Counted from the first letter of the stretch, positions 6,641-13,518 are shown. The stretch: DNA of 13,518 nucleotides from Chloroflexota bacterium (GCA_003577005.1 QEUW01000248.1:1-13518); one strand, 5' to 3'. Notes: a model not told the origin generated them from the letters alone. Numbers and translations: made by a program.

Positions 6641-7948
6641 ATGTCGACGGTGAACGGTTTTACGCAGAGACTGGTGGATTTGATCGCCGCTCGAGATGTC
6701 GAGCAGGTCGTCGATCGGACGCTCGCCATCTTGATCGACCTGCTTCACCCGCACTGGGCGGGCATCTTACTATGGGATAGCGCGCTGAACCGCTACATCG
6801 TAGGTGATGTCTGGCTGGGGGCGTATCCGGCGTCAGAAGCGCCCGCGCTCCGGCGTGAGATGCTACGCCAGGGTGAGATGGCGCGCCAGTCCGATGCAGG
6901 CTACGCCCGCTTCGTTGATACCGGTCTGTTTTACCAGCCACTCTATCTGGCGTCGGCACAGCATGTGGGCGCGTTTTGTATCGGCATCGACCAAATGCTA
7001 CCGACCGGGGAGTATGACCTGCTGGTACAGGCCAGCACGAGTGTGCTTAACAAAGCTGTGAGATTGCAGCGGGCCGAAGCAGAACACGCCGAGCTTCTGG
7101 CAGAACGCGAACGTCTGGAACGGTTGCTACAGGCAGTCGAACAGCAGCAGCGGGTGATTGACCGGTTGCTATCGGCTGAGCGCCAGTTTTCTGCCGCGCT
7201 TGAGGCCAAGGTCGAAGAACGGACTGCTGAATTACAAGCGGCCCAGGCACGCCTGATCCAATCTGAAAAATTGGCCGTGATCGGCCAGCTTGCCAGCTCG
7301 CTCGCGCACGAACTAAACAACCCGCTCCAGGCCATCCAGAGTGGATTAGGGCTGCTGGTCAGCGAAGTAAGACGCGGAAATACGCCTCAGGTCTTAACAG
7401 ATTTGGGCGTTATCCAATCCGAACTGGAACGCATTCAGGCGCTCTTTCGCCAGATGCTCGATTTCTACCGACCCGTGTCCCACGAATGCCTGCCGCTCAA
7501 CCTTAACGCCATTTGCGAAAGCGTAGCGGTCTTAATGCGCAAGCGCCTGCAGGACGCCCATGTCAGTCTGCATCTCGACTTATCTTCCCCCTTGCCGTTG
7601 ACCTGTGGCGACAGCAACCAGATCAAGCAGGTGTTACTGAATCTTTTGCTGAATGCTCTGGAGGCAATGCCCGTGCAGGGGGGCACCATCAGGCTTTGCA
7701 CTGCCAGCGACAATGGTCACGTCTCCATTCGCGTGGTTGATAATGGGACAGGGATTGCCGAGGAATTGCGCGCACGGTTGTTTGAGCCACTCTTCACAAC
7801 CAAAACGCGCGGGCTAGGCCTCGGCCTTGCTATCTCTCAGGACATCATTCGGCGGCATGGCGGTGAGATTACGGTGGAGAGTAGCCCTCAAACGGAGACC
7901 GTTTTTACTGTCATACTGCCCGTGAGGGACAAATGCCATGACGAGTAG
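6641..7948 (+). CDS. Soluble GAF-type histidine kinase
   Basis: A 435-residue cytoplasmic sensor kinase without membrane segments. Residues about 5-140 resemble a GAF domain (LIDLLHPHWAGILLWD, then HVGAFCIGID), followed by a long charged coiled coil (about 143-210). The dimerisation and phosphoacceptor helix contains SSLAHELNNPLQAIQ with phosphoacceptor His223. The ATP-binding domain has the N box QVLLNLLLNALEAM (Asn334, Asn338), G1 block VDNGTGIAEE (Asp367, Gly369) and F/G2 block FEPLFTTKTRGLGLGLAIS. HELNNPL is typical of the NtrB-like kinase group. The ATG at 6641 has only a weak ribosome binding site but follows the FIST stop by 9 bp, so translational coupling is likely. The signal is probably delivered by the FIST protein, with the GAF region as an additional input. 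It overlaps the regulator gene by 11 bp. Confidence 0.93.
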   Translation: MSTVNGFTQRLVDLIAARDVEQVVDRTLAILIDLLHPHWAGILLWDSALNRYIVGDVWLGAYPASEAPALRREMLRQGEMARQSDAGYARFVDTGLFYQPLYLASAQHVGAFCIGIDQMLPTGEYDLLVQASTSVLNKAVRLQRAEAEHAELLAERERLERLLQAVEQQQRVIDRLLSAERQFSAALEAKVEERTAELQAAQARLIQSEKLAVIGQLASSLAHELNNPLQAIQSGLGLLVSEVRRGNTPQVLTDLGVIQSELERIQALFRQMLDFYRPVSHECLPLNLNAICESVAVLMRKRLQDAHVSLHLDLSSPLPLTCGDSNQIKQVLLNLLLNALEAMPVQGGTIRLCTASDNGHVSIRVVDNGTGIAEELRARLFEPLFTTKTRGLGLGLAISQDIIRRHGGEITVESSPQTETVFTVILPVRDKCHDE

Positions 7949-8699
7949 AGTGCTGATTGTTGACGATGAGCCTGTCGTCCGAAGTTTTTTAGTGCGCGTG
8001 TTGGAACAGGCAGGTTACACAGTGCAGGCCGCCCACCACGGGCGTGACGCGCTGCAAAGGCTGCAAGCAGCGCCTTTCGACGTGCTGCTGACCGACATCA
8101 AAATGGATCAGCTCGACGGGGTCCAACTGCTTGCCCGAGCCAGAGCACAGTACCCCGACATGGCCGTGATCCTCCTGACCGGACATGCTACGGTGCAGTC
8201 GGCAGTCGAGGCGCTGCGGCTCGGCGCGCATGACTATTTATTGAAGCCAGCTAAGAATGAGGATATCCTGGCAGCGGTTGCGTCCGGACTGGCAGCGCGC
8301 GCACGGCAGCGCCGGACCGCTCGCCTGGAGCAGGTGGCTGGTGAAATGCTACGTGTTTTGCAGGATGATCCAACCACGACCCTGCCCGATACCCCGGTCA
8401 TCTCATGTGGGCCATTGCAGATCGATCCCGAAGCTTACCGCGCCACCCTGAACGACAATCCCCTCAATCTGACACCAACTGAGTTTCGCCTGCTCGCAGC
8501 ATTTGCTCGCGAACCGGGTACAGCCATCAACTACGTGCGATTGGTCCAGTTGGCCTGCGGGTATACCTGCTCTCGTCAGGAAGCGCGTGAGATCATTGGC
8601 ACCCATGTGCGTAATGTGCGCAAAAAGCTGGGTGTGACGCCGAGGCAACCTCTGTACATCGAATCTGTTCGTGGGGTGGGCTATCGACTCATCCCCTGA
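7938..8699 (+). CDS. OmpR-type response regulator (receiver + winged helix)
   Basis: A 253-residue response regulator. The receiver domain (about 3-120) has acidic residues Asp9/Asp10, phosphoacceptor Asp53 (LLTDIKMD), Thr81 and Lys103 (HDYLLKPA). The C-terminal winged-helix DNA-binding domain (about 155-252) has the typical LNLTPTEFRLLAAFA opening and the VRNVRKKLG and IESVRGVGYRL closing blocks. The receiver itself reads more like NtrC-family receivers (LTGHATVQSAVEALRLGAHDYLLKP), a mixed origin seen in some OmpR-like proteins. ATG at 7938 lies inside the kinase gene (11-bp overlap), preceded by GAGGGA, so the two are coupled. Targets are unknown; the repeats upstream of its own operon and of the P460 cytochrome are the natural candidates. 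Confidence 0.94.
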   Translation: MTSRVLIVDDEPVVRSFLVRVLEQAGYTVQAAHHGRDALQRLQAAPFDVLLTDIKMDQLDGVQLLARARAQYPDMAVILLTGHATVQSAVEALRLGAHDYLLKPAKNEDILAAVASGLAARARQRRTARLEQVAGEMLRVLQDDPTTTLPDTPVISCGPLQIDPEAYRATLNDNPLNLTPTEFRLLAAFAREPGTAINYVRLVQLACGYTCSRQEAREIIGTHVRNVRKKLGVTPRQPLYIESVRGVGYRLIP

Positions 8700-8877
8700 A
8701 CAGCCTGCCTCTGGATGCGCGGTCAGTCGTTATGATCGCCCGCACAGGTATTTCCTCGTTATGTTCTGGCCGTTCGCACCACAAATCCGCACGCATTTCA
8801 CGGGTCACTGATGGGGGACCCTTGCTGGCAGTGTGGCGGGCGAACAACCCGGCGGTGGGTGTGGTGATGCCGTCCAT
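8689..8877 (-). CDS. Possible small protein or gene remnant coupled to the dehydrogenase gene
   Basis: A 62-codon frame begins MDGITTPTAGLFARH and starts with an ATG that overlaps the stop of the upstream aldehyde dehydrogenase gene as TAATG, an arrangement also found between the two genes on the other arm. No domain is recognisable. It runs into the 3' end of the response regulator gene on the other strand. It may be a real coupled small gene, the 5' stub of a lost gene, or chance; there is no further support. Confidence 0.2.
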   Translation of the reverse strand: MDGITTPTAGLFARHTASKGPPSVTREMRADLWCERPEHNEEIPVRAIITTDRASRGRLFRG

Positions 8878-10472
8878 TATTGCCGGTGGACTGGTTCGCG
8901 GGTGAGCTGACTATTGACGACGCGCCAGATGTGCAGCGGATTGGCATCCTGGAGCGCATCCGGCAGAAGGGAATCCGGGAAGTTTTGAAAAGCGACCGGG
9001 CGCATGAAGCGTTTAATCGCCATCATCCCGACCGATGTCACCTGCGGGGCTGTGGTGGCGGGGTAAGGACCACCGTGCTGCATCGCATACCCCACCTCGA
9101 CGCCGGTTGGAAACCCATTCCAGATCAGGCGCCCGGCTTTTTCGCGCAGTCGTGAGAACAATTCGCCGGTAAAGGCAGTTTCTTCCGCTTCCGAATGAAC
9201 GGTTGCGGTCAAGTTGCCATGCAGCGACTCGACGGCTGCGAATAACGCGTCGGGCGTGGGGCACGTGACAAACATCGTCACCGGACCGAAATGCTCGTTT
9301 TGCAGCGATTCATCCCGGATAAACTGTTCCGCGGTGGTCTGAAAAACGGTGTTGGGAAAGCAATACCCCTCCGGAGTGACCTCATGGGTTGCAGTCCATT
9401 CCAATACGCTTCCGGAGGCGCGTGTATGCTCGACGACCGCTGACAGATGCGCCAGAACTGCCTGGTTCAACAGCACGCCTGGCTGTCGCTGACTCATCAG
9501 TTCGGCCACGCGGGCAATGAACGCCTGGCTTGCGGCGCCGTCCACGACGAACACCAGGCCCGGCTTCGTGCAAAACTGGCCGCTCCCCAGTGTAACCGAA
9601 TTCACCAGCCCGACAGCGATGTCTTCACCGCGCACTGCGAGGGCCTGAGGCGAGATTACGATGGGATTGGTGCTGCCCATCTCGGCGAAGACCGGGATCG
9701 GTCGTGGACGTCTTGCGGCGGTGTCGAACAGCGCGCGCCCGCCACGCAATGAACCCGTGAATCCCACGGCTTCGAGCTGCGGATGCTCGACCAAAGTCTG
9801 CCCGACCCTCACCGTATCGCCCTGAACCATGGAGAAGAAGCCTGCTGGTAATCCGTGCTGCTCTCCCGCTGCCAGGATAGCCCGCGCGACAAGTTCAGAC
9901 GTGCCAGGATGCCCCGGGTGAGCCTTTACGATCACCGGGCATCCGGCGGCAAACGCCGAAGCCGTATCACCCCCAGCAACGCTGAATGCCAGCGGGAAAT
10001 TGCTCGCCCCAAACACGGCCACAGGCCCCAATGGGATCAACATGCGCCGGATGTCCGGGCGCGGTGTTGGCGTTCGCGTCGGGAGCGCCGTATCGATAAT
10101 AGCTTCGACAAACGACCCTTCGCGCAGCAGTTCGGCGAAAAGCCGTAGTTGCGACGTGGTCCGGCCCCGCTCGCTTTCCAGCCGGGGCCGTCCCAGGCCG
10201 GTTTCAGCGTCAGCCGTCTCGATCAGTTCCGCACCCAGTTTTTCGATCTCGTCGGCAGCGGACTCGAGAAATGCGGCACGGGCTGCCGCCGTGATCAGCC
10301 GCATCGTTTTGAAGGCCTCAGCCGCCTGACGCACTGTCCGATCAATCTCGCCGTCTGTGGCGTTGAAAAACCGGACGCTGCCCTCGGCTTTGGTGCGGGG
10401 ATCGACGGCGGCGAACGTTTCGTTCCCTTGTGCAGACCACTGACCCGCAATTAGATTCTGTCCCGAGATCAT
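8877..10472 (-). CDS. 2,5-dioxovalerate (alpha-ketoglutaric semialdehyde) dehydrogenase
   Basis: A 531-residue NAD(P)-dependent aldehyde dehydrogenase, normal length for the KGSADH group. Visible features: GPVAVFGASNFPLAFSVAGG (149-168, with Asn158), the nucleotide-binding Lys183 in VIVKAHPGHPGTSE, FTGS (238-241), general base Glu264 in FAEMGSTNP and catalytic Cys301 in GQFCTKPG. The blocks around 149-190 are diagnostic of the KGSADH subfamily and not of general aldehyde dehydrogenases. It oxidises 2,5-dioxopentanoate to 2-oxoglutarate, the last step of non-phosphorylative pentose, glucarate and galactarate degradation. The ATG is preceded by AAGGA at about seven bases. It is divergent from the FAH-fold and YjhG-type dehydratases, which would supply its substrate. 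The group also occurs in hydroxyproline and aldarate routes, but the neighbours favour pentonate. Confidence 0.92.
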   Translation of the reverse strand: MISGQNLIAGQWSAQGNETFAAVDPRTKAEGSVRFFNATDGEIDRTVRQAAEAFKTMRLITAAARAAFLESAADEIEKLGAELIETADAETGLGRPRLESERGRTTSQLRLFAELLREGSFVEAIIDTALPTRTPTPRPDIRRMLIPLGPVAVFGASNFPLAFSVAGGDTASAFAAGCPVIVKAHPGHPGTSELVARAILAAGEQHGLPAGFFSMVQGDTVRVGQTLVEHPQLEAVGFTGSLRGGRALFDTAARRPRPIPVFAEMGSTNPIVISPQALAVRGEDIAVGLVNSVTLGSGQFCTKPGLVFVVDGAASQAFIARVAELMSQRQPGVLLNQAVLAHLSAVVEHTRASGSVLEWTATHEVTPEGYCFPNTVFQTTAEQFIRDESLQNEHFGPVTMFVTCPTPDALFAAVESLHGNLTATVHSEAEETAFTGELFSRLREKAGRLIWNGFPTGVEVGYAMQHGGPYPATTAPQVTSVGMMAIKRFMRPVAFQNFPDSLLPDALQDANPLHIWRVVNSQLTREPVHRQ

Positions 10473-10533
10473 GACACATCCTTCGAGCTAGCTTGCGCAA
10501 TCCCATCACTTTCGTTGGCGAGCACCTGCTATC

Positions 10534-10539
10534 TGTCAA
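10534..10539 (-). promoter_or_regulatory. Perfect -35 hexamer upstream of the dehydrogenase
   Basis: On the minus strand TTGACA occurs 62 bp before the dehydrogenase ATG. The position 17 bp further on reads AACGAA, a poor -10 box, so this is a half-supported promoter, possibly one needing an activator. Confidence 0.35.
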
Positions 10540-10544
10540 ACCAC

Positions 10545-10573
10545 TTTGCTCCGATAGCCTGCTCAGCTACAAT
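10545..10573 (+). promoter_or_regulatory. Promoter of the FAH-fold / YjhG-type dehydratase operon
   Basis: TTTGCT (10545-10550) and TACAAT (10568-10573) are separated by 17 bp. The -10 box is close to consensus. Transcription would start near 10580, giving a leader of about 35 nt before the ATG at 10615. Confidence 0.55.
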
Positions 10574-10614
10574 CAACTATCGTAACTTTTAAGACTAAGA
10601 ATGAGCAAACGACC

Positions 10615-11505
10615 ATGTGGCTTGTACGCGTCTTTATCCCGGGCCGTGGAATAAGAATTGGCGTGCATCGCGGCGATACCGTGTACGATGTGAGCCGGCA
10701 CGTTCCGACAATCAGCGCGTGGTTGCAATCGTCGGTTGGCGATCCGCAGACCGCTTTGGACACGCTGGCAGACCTTGCGGGGTCGGCGCCAGGCACCTAT
10801 CCCGCCGCGATGTTCGATAATGTGCCGTCCCCGGACACTCCACACTGGCTGGCCCCGGTAGATGGCCAGGACGTGTGGGCTGCTGGCGTCACCTACGAAC
10901 GCAGCCGGCAGGCCCGCCAGGAAGAGGCAGATGACGGCGGTGACGTCTACTTGCGCGTGTACAGCGCGACACGCCCAGAGTTGTTCTTCAAGGCCAGGGG
11001 CGAGTGGGTCGTTGGCCAATTTGGGGAGGTAGGGATCCGGTCCGATGCGTCGTGGAACGTGCCGGAACCGGAACTGGCCGTGGTGATGAATCCCGCTTTA
11101 GAGATCGTGGGGATGACCGCTGCCAACGACATGAGTAGCCGCGACATTGAAGGGGAAAATCCGCTGTACTTGCCCCAAGCCAAAATCTACACGGCTGCGT
11201 GTGCCCTGGGGCATGGTATCCGGCTCCAGACTTTTGAGGACTTCCCGCAGGTAGCGATCCACCTGGAAATCCGGCGTGGTGATGAGGTGGTTTTTTCAGG
11301 CGAAACGGATACGCGAAATATCCGGCGGCGTGCGCGCGATCTGGCGAATTATCTCGGGCGCAGTCTGACATTTCCACAGGGAGTGGTCTTGCTAACCGGA
11401 ACGGGCATCGTACCGCCCAATGACTTCACGCTGCACGTCGGTGACAGAATACACATCACCATCGATGGAGTGGATACACTGACCAACACGGTAAAGGTTG
11501 TTTAA
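10615..11505 (+). CDS. FAH-family 2-keto-3-deoxypentonate dehydratase (KdaD-like)
   Basis: A 296-residue cytoplasmic protein of the fumarylacetoacetate hydrolase superfamily. The C-terminal catalytic domain shows AAGVTYERSRQAR (89-101), VYSATRPELFFKA (115-127), SWNVPEPELAVV (146-157) with metal ligands Glu151 and Glu153, and NDMSSRDIEGENPLYLPQAK (171-190) with Asp172 and Lys190. The VTYERSR and RPELFFK blocks match 2-keto-3-deoxy-D-arabinonate/xylonate dehydratases of the Sulfolobus KdaD kind and differ from ordinary acylpyruvate hydrolases. It would dehydrate 2-keto-3-deoxypentonate to 2,5-dioxovalerate, the substrate of the divergently encoded dehydrogenase. ATG at 10615 is the frame's first sensible start but lacks a clear ribosome binding site. 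Its TAA overlaps the ATG of the following dehydratase frame (TAATG), indicating coupling. An undefined FAH hydrolase is the alternative. Confidence 0.87.
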   Translation: MWLVRVFIPGRGIRIGVHRGDTVYDVSRHVPTISAWLQSSVGDPQTALDTLADLAGSAPGTYPAAMFDNVPSPDTPHWLAPVDGQDVWAAGVTYERSRQARQEEADDGGDVYLRVYSATRPELFFKARGEWVVGQFGEVGIRSDASWNVPEPELAVVMNPALEIVGMTAANDMSSRDIEGENPLYLPQAKIYTAACALGHGIRLQTFEDFPQVAIHLEIRRGDEVVFSGETDTRNIRRRARDLANYLGRSLTFPQGVVLLTGTGIVPPNDFTLHVGDRIHITIDGVDTLTNTVKVV

Positions 11506-11615
11506 TGGGCACCAAAGACGACATTCTTGGCGACGAAACCACTGCGCGAGAAACGCGGCTGTTTGGCAAAGGCCCGCAGGGACGTCTGCCCCTATCCGGA
11601 GGAAGTCGGCCGTGA
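11505..11615 (+). pseudogene. yjhG: Original N-terminus of the YjhG-type dehydratase, now out of frame
   Basis: An ATG overlapping the FAH-fold gene's stop (TAATG) opens a 36-codon frame whose stretch [12 protein letters not shown] matches the N-terminal GPxGxLPLT block I recall for E. coli YjhG/YagF. The frame then ends at TGA 11613-11615. Recognisable homology continues at PEEVGRD in the +1 frame from about 11596. About 23 residues normally lie between these blocks (in E. coli YjhG they include NRPSGDLFGMTMNAG), and they are absent. A deletion of non-multiple-of-three length near 11589-11598 explains both the loss and the frame change. Confidence 0.65.
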
Positions 11616-13293
11616 CCACTACTGCATCGTGAGCACGCAGGGCGGCTTGCGAGCCGAAGACGGTTCGCCGCTGGCTTTGGGCTACCATACGGGGCACTGG
11701 GAAGTCCCACTGCTCGTCAAACAAGCGGCTGCAACGCTGCGTGCCCACAACAGCATTCCCTTCGCTGTCTACTGCTCAGATCCCTGCGACGGGCGCAGCC
11801 AGGGCACGGCGGGCATGTTCGACAGCCTGCCCTACCGCAATGACGCCGCTATGACAATGCGCCGGCTTATCCGGTCGCTGCCAACGCGCCAGGGCGTAAT
11901 TGGCATCGGCACCTGCGACAAGGGGCTGCCGGCGATCATGATGGCGCTCGCCGGCACAGCCGATCTGCCAGGCATCGTAGTCCCTGGTGGCGTGACGTTG
12001 CCCGACCCTGACGCTGAGGATACGGCTATTGTTCAGACGATTGGCGCGCGTTTTGCGCACGGCCTGATCACACTGGACTACGCCGCCGAAATGGGATGCC
12101 GGGCCTGCGGCTCTGCGGGGGGCGGCTGCCAGTTTCTGGGAACCGCCGCCACATCCCAGGTGATAGCCGAGGCGTTGGGGATGGCGTTGCCGCACAGCGC
12201 GCTGGCGCCGTCAGGCGAACCGGTCTGGCTGGATATCGCGCATCGTTCGGCGCTGGCGTTGCTTCACCTGAAGGCCGCCCGCATCCCCCTACGCGATATT
12301 TTGACGCAGCACGCGCTGGAAAACGCGATGCTCGTTCACGCGGCTTTCGGTGGCAGCACAAATCTACTTCTGCATCTGCCCGCGATTGCCCACGCAGCCG
12401 GGTTGAGCCTGCCCACCGTTGCGGACTGGCAGGCCGTTAACCGTAGCGTGCCGCGTCTGGTCGACGCCCTCCCGAATGGCCCCCGCAATCATCCGACGGT
12501 GCAGGTCTTTTTTGCGGGCGCCGTGCCTGAAGTCATGCTCCACCTCCGCGCGATGGGGCTGTTGCATCTGGACGTTCTGACGGTATCCGGCCAGACGCTC
12601 AGCGAGAACCTGGACTGGTGGACCCAAAGCCCACGCCGACGACTCTGCCGGGAGCGGTTGGCGAGCGAGGCACAGGTCGATCCTGACGACGTGATCATGA
12701 GCGCCGAGCGAGCCCGGGCGAACGGGCTGACCAGTACCATGATCTTCCCGGTCGGCAACATCGCGCCTGAGGGGTCGGTCGTCAAAGCAACCGCTATTGA
12801 TCCGAGCGTGATCGGGCCAGACAACACCTATCGCAAGCGCGGGACCGTGCGGGTCTTCACCAGCGAAAAGGACGCCGTCGCAGCGGTGAAAGGCTTGACC
12901 GATGCACCCGTTGAGCCTGGCCACATAATTGTCTTGATCGGTATAGGCCCCCTGGGGACCGGTATGGAAGAGACGTATCAGCTCACTTCCGCGCTCAAGT
13001 ACATCGCCTGGGGAAAACACGTGCCGATCATCACCGATGGGCGTTTCAGCGGCGTCTCGACCGGGGCGTGTATCGGGCACGTGGGACCCGAAGCGTTGGC
13101 CGATGGTCCCATTGGCAGACTGCGTGATGGCGACGAAATCGACATTGTGATCGACCGTAATACGCTGGAAGGGCACATCAACCTGGTTGCAGCCGACGGG
13201 CGCGAGCTAGCGCCGTCGGAGGCCGCTCGTGTGTTGAGCGAGCGGCCTCCGCACCCGGACCTGCGCGTTCACGCAAAGCTGCCCGACGACTGA
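11527..13293 (+). CDS. yjhG: YjhG/YagF-type sugar-acid (D-xylonate) dehydratase, IlvD/Edd family, probably disrupted
   Basis: A 588-codon frame with strong IlvD/Edd homology from about codon 23 onward. Visible: [21 protein letters not shown] (Cys87), [11 protein letters not shown] (Cys130, Asp131, Lys132), [14 protein letters not shown] (Cys201), [29 protein letters not shown] and [20 protein letters not shown] with candidate catalytic Ser508. Family members use an iron-sulfur cluster and Mg to convert pentonate to 2-keto-3-deoxypentonate, feeding the FAH-fold dehydratase upstream. E. coli YjhG/YagF have about 655 residues. Here the first 21 codons (TTG start) are a wrong-frame reading of the true N-terminus at 11505, one conserved block is missing, and the C-terminus stops right after LPDD where relatives continue about 35 residues (TRLW...). 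Thus it is likely inactive, or has an assembly error, or uses frameshifting; the body shows no internal stop. Confidence 0.85.
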   Translation: MATKPLREKRGCLAKARRDVCPYPEEVGRDHYCIVSTQGGLRAEDGSPLALGYHTGHWEVPLLVKQAAATLRAHNSIPFAVYCSDPCDGRSQGTAGMFDSLPYRNDAAMTMRRLIRSLPTRQGVIGIGTCDKGLPAIMMALAGTADLPGIVVPGGVTLPDPDAEDTAIVQTIGARFAHGLITLDYAAEMGCRACGSAGGGCQFLGTAATSQVIAEALGMALPHSALAPSGEPVWLDIAHRSALALLHLKAARIPLRDILTQHALENAMLVHAAFGGSTNLLLHLPAIAHAAGLSLPTVADWQAVNRSVPRLVDALPNGPRNHPTVQVFFAGAVPEVMLHLRAMGLLHLDVLTVSGQTLSENLDWWTQSPRRRLCRERLASEAQVDPDDVIMSAERARANGLTSTMIFPVGNIAPEGSVVKATAIDPSVIGPDNTYRKRGTVRVFTSEKDAVAAVKGLTDAPVEPGHIIVLIGIGPLGTGMEETYQLTSALKYIAWGKHVPIITDGRFSGVSTGACIGHVGPEALADGPIGRLRDGDEIDIVIDRNTLEGHINLVAADGRELAPSEAARVLSERPPHPDLRVHAKLPDD

Positions 13294-13408
13294 GGCAGGC
13301 CTGACGGTGTAGCCCGCTCCACTCACTGACACGGCGCCCTTAGGCGCACTGGCGCGTCAACTAGCCTCGTGTTTTTGGAGAGTGCAATCCGGCTCCCGCT
13401 TTCGGGTA
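13294..13408. other. Intergenic region after the dehydratase
   Basis: Between the dehydratase stop and the convergent partial gene there are two small hairpins: GCGCC-CTTA-GGCGC (13334-13347) and CCCG-CTTT-CGGG (13395-13406). Either could mark convergent transcription ends, but the stems are only 4-5 bp and no adjacent T tract supports a terminator. No trace of the missing dehydratase C-terminus (a GGTW..C.YD-like segment) is visible in any plus frame. Confidence 0.4.
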
Positions 13409-13518
13409 TCAAAACGCATATCCGGCGCCCCGCGCGCGTTTGTCAACCCAGTCTGCATGCGCACTGTCTTCACCTTGCAGAACGTACCCAATTTGCTCAA
13501 CATCGGCTCTTACTTGCG
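13409..13518 (-). CDS. C-terminal end of an unidentified protein (partial, enters from right edge)
   Basis: On the minus strand an open frame enters from the window edge and runs 35 codons to TGA at 13409-13411. It reads VEQIGYVLQGEDSAH, then ADWVDKRARGAGYAF as the C-terminus. Codon use looks like the neighbouring genes (G/C at many third positions), and the frame is convergent with the dehydratase. I do not recognise the family. Location next to the pentonate genes suggests a sugar-metabolism protein, which is only context. Confidence 0.5.
   Translation of the reverse strand, partial: QVRADVEQIGYVLQGEDSAHADWVDKRARGAGYAF

Larger units (their letters stand above)
10529..10581. promoter_or_regulatory. 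Candidate operator: three phased CTATC/GATAG half-sites
   Basis: CTATC (10529-10533), GATAG (10553-10557) and CTATC (10577-10581) occur at exact 24-bp intervals in alternating orientation in the divergent intergenic region. They form two inverted repeats with 6-bp arms (GCTATC/GATAGC and CGATAG/CTATCG), each with a 19-bp spacer, and the last two sites flank the -10 box of the plus-strand operon. They could bind a shared pentonate regulator; no regulator gene is in the window. Confidence 0.35.

Noticed and set aside
10473..10500. Palindromes AGCTAGCT (10486-10493) and TTGCGCAA (10493-10500) as an operator
   Set aside because: Both are 8-bp and overlap by one base close to the dehydrogenase start; such short palindromes are common by chance in this composition.
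12364..13176. 270-codon minus-strand frame opposite the dehydratase
   Set aside because: Mirror frame of a GC-rich gene; the plus strand shows conserved IlvD/Edd motifs throughout.
13334..13347. GCGCC-CTTA-GGCGC hairpin as terminator of the dehydratase operon
   Set aside because: The stem is only 5 bp and the nearest T run (13371-13375) is more than 20 bases away.
1..13518. Transposase, integrase, CRISPR array or phage genes that would mark a mobile island
   Set aside because: None seen on either strand. The tRNA-Asp end could in principle be an attachment site, but its 3' part is outside the window and no repeat of it is present here.

Overview
The window is moderately GC-rich bacterial chromosomal DNA. 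Domain combinations (a fused CcdA/TlpA protein, a tandem cytochrome P460, an archaeal-looking 2-keto-3-deoxypentonate dehydratase, soluble GAF histidine kinases) would fit a Chloroflexota or similar environmental lineage. That is inference from gene content only; no marker gene is present. No mobile element, CRISPR array or rRNA was seen.

Layout. (1) Positions 1-43, minus: first 43 nt of a tRNA-Asp(GTC) cut by the window edge, with a clear -35/-10 promoter at 58-86. (2) 347-3936, minus: an exported thiol-redox group transcribed as CcdA-TlpA fusion, then a DUF3179 protein, then a membrane-anchored DsbA-like thioredoxin. (3) 4149-5237, minus: a membrane-anchored cytochrome with two complete P460 domains, each with its own CxxCH and a candidate cross-linking lysine; a 12-bp perfect hairpin separates it from group 2. 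(4) 5459-8699, plus, divergent from the cytochrome: a tightly packed FIST-domain sensor, soluble GAF histidine kinase and OmpR-type response regulator. (5) 8877-13293: two divergent arms encoding an oxidative (Weimberg-type) pentonate route: a 2,5-dioxovalerate dehydrogenase on minus, and an FAH-fold 2-keto-3-deoxypentonate dehydratase plus a YjhG/YagF-type sugar-acid dehydratase on plus. (6) 13409-13518, minus: C-terminal end of an unidentified gene.

How they may work together. Groups 2-4 suggest a respiratory or nitrogen-oxide theme. FIST proteins of the NosP type are haem-based NO sensors encoded beside histidine kinases, and P460 cytochromes act on hydroxylamine and NO. The divergent arrangement therefore suggests a sensor module controlling the tandem P460 protein, with the CcdA/TlpA group able to supply reductant for c-type haem attachment. 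This is a hypothesis from context. Group 5 would turn a pentonate into 2-oxoglutarate: dehydratase, second dehydratase, then semialdehyde oxidation.

The main anomaly is the YjhG-type dehydratase. Its natural start (ATG overlapping the upstream stop as TAATG) lies in a different frame from the rest of the protein, and a conserved stretch of roughly 23 residues is missing at the frame junction. The protein also stops about 35 residues before the usual C-terminus. The gene is probably a decaying or recently broken copy, or carries an assembly error.
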